Positions 62,261-64,000 of a DNA stretch of 64,000 bases are shown here, piece by piece (position 1 is the stretch's first letter; every line of letters starts with the position of its first letter). The notes under the pieces were generated by a model, which saw only the letters and a list, made by a program, of their open reading frames with translations, ran no database searches and had not been told where the DNA came from. The position numbers were made by a program, and so were the translations under genes. The stretch covers positions 9,410,963-9,474,962 of the forward strand of contig CM059194.1 of the NCBI GenBank assembly GCA_030323885.1. Reading direction: 5' to 3'. The DNA comes from Branchipolynoe longqiensis. Its lineage: Eukaryota; Annelida; Polychaeta; Phyllodocida; Polynoidae.

Positions 62261-63470
62261 GAGTTGAGGTGTTCTTTGGAAAGCTTGCATGACACAGCAG
62301 TTGGTCCTGATGGAATTCATTATCAATTTTTGGAACATCTCCCTGAACATGCACTGAGACTGTTGCTTCAACTCTTCAACAACATCTGGGAGTCGGGTGT
62401 CGTCCCCGCCTCTTGGCGGGAGCCGACCGTAATACCGATTCCCAAACCTGGTAAAGACCAGAGTGAAGCCCACAACTATTGTCCCATAGCCCTCACAAGC
62501 TGCATCTGCAAAACCATGGAGCGCATGGTAAACAACTGCCTCGTCTGGCTACTGGAGTCAGAACACCACCTGTCCAACCTTCAATGTGGCTTCAGATGGG
62601 GCCGCAGCACCCTCAACCATTTGGTGCGCATGGAGACCTTCATAAGAGATGCTTTCCTTAAGAAGGAGCACATTGTGGCTGCCTTTTTCGACCTCGAAAA
62701 AGCCTATGACACAACGTGGCAGCATGGCATCATGGAGGCTCTTCATGCATTGTCCTTCGTGGCCACTTGCCAATTTTCATCAGGAACTTTCTAGCCTTCA
62801 GGCATTTCCGCATCCGTGTCAAGACCAGCTATTCCAGCCTACATTCACAGGAACGAGGAGTACCTCAAGGCAGCATCCTGGCCGTGGCCCTTTTCGGGGT
62901 CAAGGTCAATTGTATTGCTGCTGCTGTAAAGCGGGGGGTCTCCTGTAGTCTTTTTGTGGACTACTTTGTTTTATATTACAGCGGTGCTAACACGAATGTC
63001 ATAGAGAGACAGTTACAACCAAGCATATAAATGGGATCCATCGATGGTCAGTTCTGAACGGTTTAAAATTTTCCAAGACCAAAACAGTCTGCATGCACTT
63101 CTGCCTGCTGCTTAGAATGCATGTGGAACCGGAGCTGACCCTGGATGGGGATCCCATTAAAGTCATTGAGAAAACCAAATTTCTGGGCCTCATTCTCGAT
63201 GCAAAACTGTCTTTTGTGCCACATATAAAGTACCTGAAAACAAGATGCCTGAAAGCGCTCAGAGTGCCGAGCGGACAGAGATGTTCTGCTCTCCGTGTAC
63301 AGAACCTTGGTTCGGTCACAAGTGGATTATGGCAGCATAGTATACGGTTCCGCAAGGAAATCATATGTTGGGCTGCTAGACACGATCCACCACCAGGGAC
63401 TGCACCTGGCCCTTGGGGCCTTCCGCACCTCACCGGTTCAGAGCCTTTACGTCGAAGCCAATGAACCATC
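62207..63470 (+). pseudogene. Jockey-like LINE reverse transcriptase, inactive
   Basis: RT blocks: TAVGPDGIHYQFL, VIPIPKPGKDQSEAHNYCPI, CGFRWGRSTLNHL, AAFFDLEKAYDTTW (motif A). After a frameshift near 62,760 come RGVPQGSILAVALFG and the active-site box SLFVDYFVLYY, where the second catalytic Asp is Tyr. A later block FLGLILDAKLSF is at 63.18 kb. Several frames are used, so no functional protein remains. Confidence 0.9.
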
Positions 63471-63769
63471 ACTTAAGAACAGGAGAATCAAACTGGCCAT
63501 GCAATATGTAGTCAAGATAAAAACTAATGCATTGAATCCTGCACACAATTGTCTATTCGAGCAACATGATAAATCCAGGGATGAAGCCAGGCCGAATTAC
63601 ATCCGGCCACTGAGGCTCCGAATGAAACCTCATTTGGAGGCCTTCGGCATGGATTTGGACGTGTTGGAGGATGCCAAAGTCCCAGAACATCCCCCGTGGT
63701 CGTTGAGAAAGCCATCGGTTATCCTCCGACTCACGGAACTGAGGAAGTCTGGGACACATCCACTCGAGT

Positions 63770-64000
63770 ACCAAGGACTGCATGCAGAGATTCAAGGCCA
63801 GTTTGCAGACCAGCTCTCCATATACACTGATGGTTCGAAAGACCAAAGCCGGGTAGCTGCTGCGGCAGTCTGCCGACGGGAAAAATTTGGTGTACGTTTG
63901 CCCGATCAGAGCTCGATTTTCACTGCAGAAGCCCGAGCACTCCTTCTCGCGTTGGAGTGTATCGAGGTATCCAACCACACTAACTATGTTATATACAGTG
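63770..64000 (+). pseudogene. LINE RNase H domain, cut by window edge
   Basis: LSIYTDGSKDQSRVAAAAV (first catalytic Asp) and FTAEARALLLALECIE (Glu) are the first two RNase H motifs. The rest lies beyond 64,000. An RNase H after the RT is known in several Jockey/I-superfamily LINEs. Confidence 0.8.

Larger units (their letters stand above)
59190..64000 (+). mobile_element. Jockey-like LINE, interrupted and running off the window
   Basis: Endonuclease (59,190-59,618 and from 61,546), RT (62.2-63.3 kb) and RNase H (63.8 kb to edge) in the normal order. It is split by a 1.9-kb DNA transposon. Frames are broken several times. Confidence 0.88.

Overview
This is animal nuclear DNA. The evidence is GT-AG introns, piggyBac, Ty3/gypsy, CR1/L2-like and Jockey-like elements, tRNA-derived SINE-like repeats, and tyrosine-recombinase (YR) retrotransposons of the DIRS/Ngaro/PAT type. 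A diverse marine invertebrate would fit, but the sequence does not fix the phylum. Almost all recognisable coding sequence belongs to transposons. The only clear host-like signal is a secreted-peptide first exon at 52.9 kb. One 500-base N gap lies at 54,443-54,942.

Left part (1-30.2 kb): at least six YR retroelements or fragments. They are a Gag-like 5' end (70-757, minus), a GC-rich 5'-truncated copy (2,163-4,859, plus), a structurally complete copy with split direct repeats A1-ORFs-B1-A2-B2 (7,134-12,917, plus), a 5' end fragment (13.5-14.3 kb, minus), a rearranged copy with two reverse transcriptases (14,896-22,223, minus), and a GC-rich degraded copy (28,086-30,150, minus). Every A repeat or 5' end that can be located begins with a short stem-loop. 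The three recombinase reading frames each start just after a polypyrimidine-AG splice acceptor in the same codon phase. A decayed gypsy integrase (25.0-26.4 kb), an unidentified duplicated segment (27.1-27.6 kb) and several minisatellites fill the spaces.

Middle part (30.9-52.4 kb): a block with its own character, bounded by two pairs of direct repeats (209 bp and 115 bp) about 21 kb apart and marked by the motif GCAAWTTGC. From left to right it holds a 43-bp minisatellite; a long unrecognised ORF (872 codons, an in-frame TAG, then about 198 more) read leftwards; a divergent three-exon SGNH/GDSL-like gene read rightwards, with a piggyBac insertion in intron 2; and a nearly intact Ty3/gypsy gag-pol read leftwards. 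The gypsy copy has a U UUU UUA -1 frameshift site, a downstream stem-loop, and full RT and integrase motifs. The block may be one large composite retroelement with extra genes, or a nest of insertions. The sequence alone does not settle this.

Right part (52.4-64 kb): TATA box and signal-peptide exon, a tandem array of tRNA-like repeat units, the N gap, a 640-bp CATG-rich satellite, a G-rich tract fused to a CR1/L2-like LINE, further LINE tails and microsatellites, and a Jockey-like LINE (endonuclease, RT with a mutated active site, RNase H). The LINE endonuclease is split by a 1.9-kb non-autonomous DNA transposon with a TTA target duplication, and the LINE runs off the right edge of the window.
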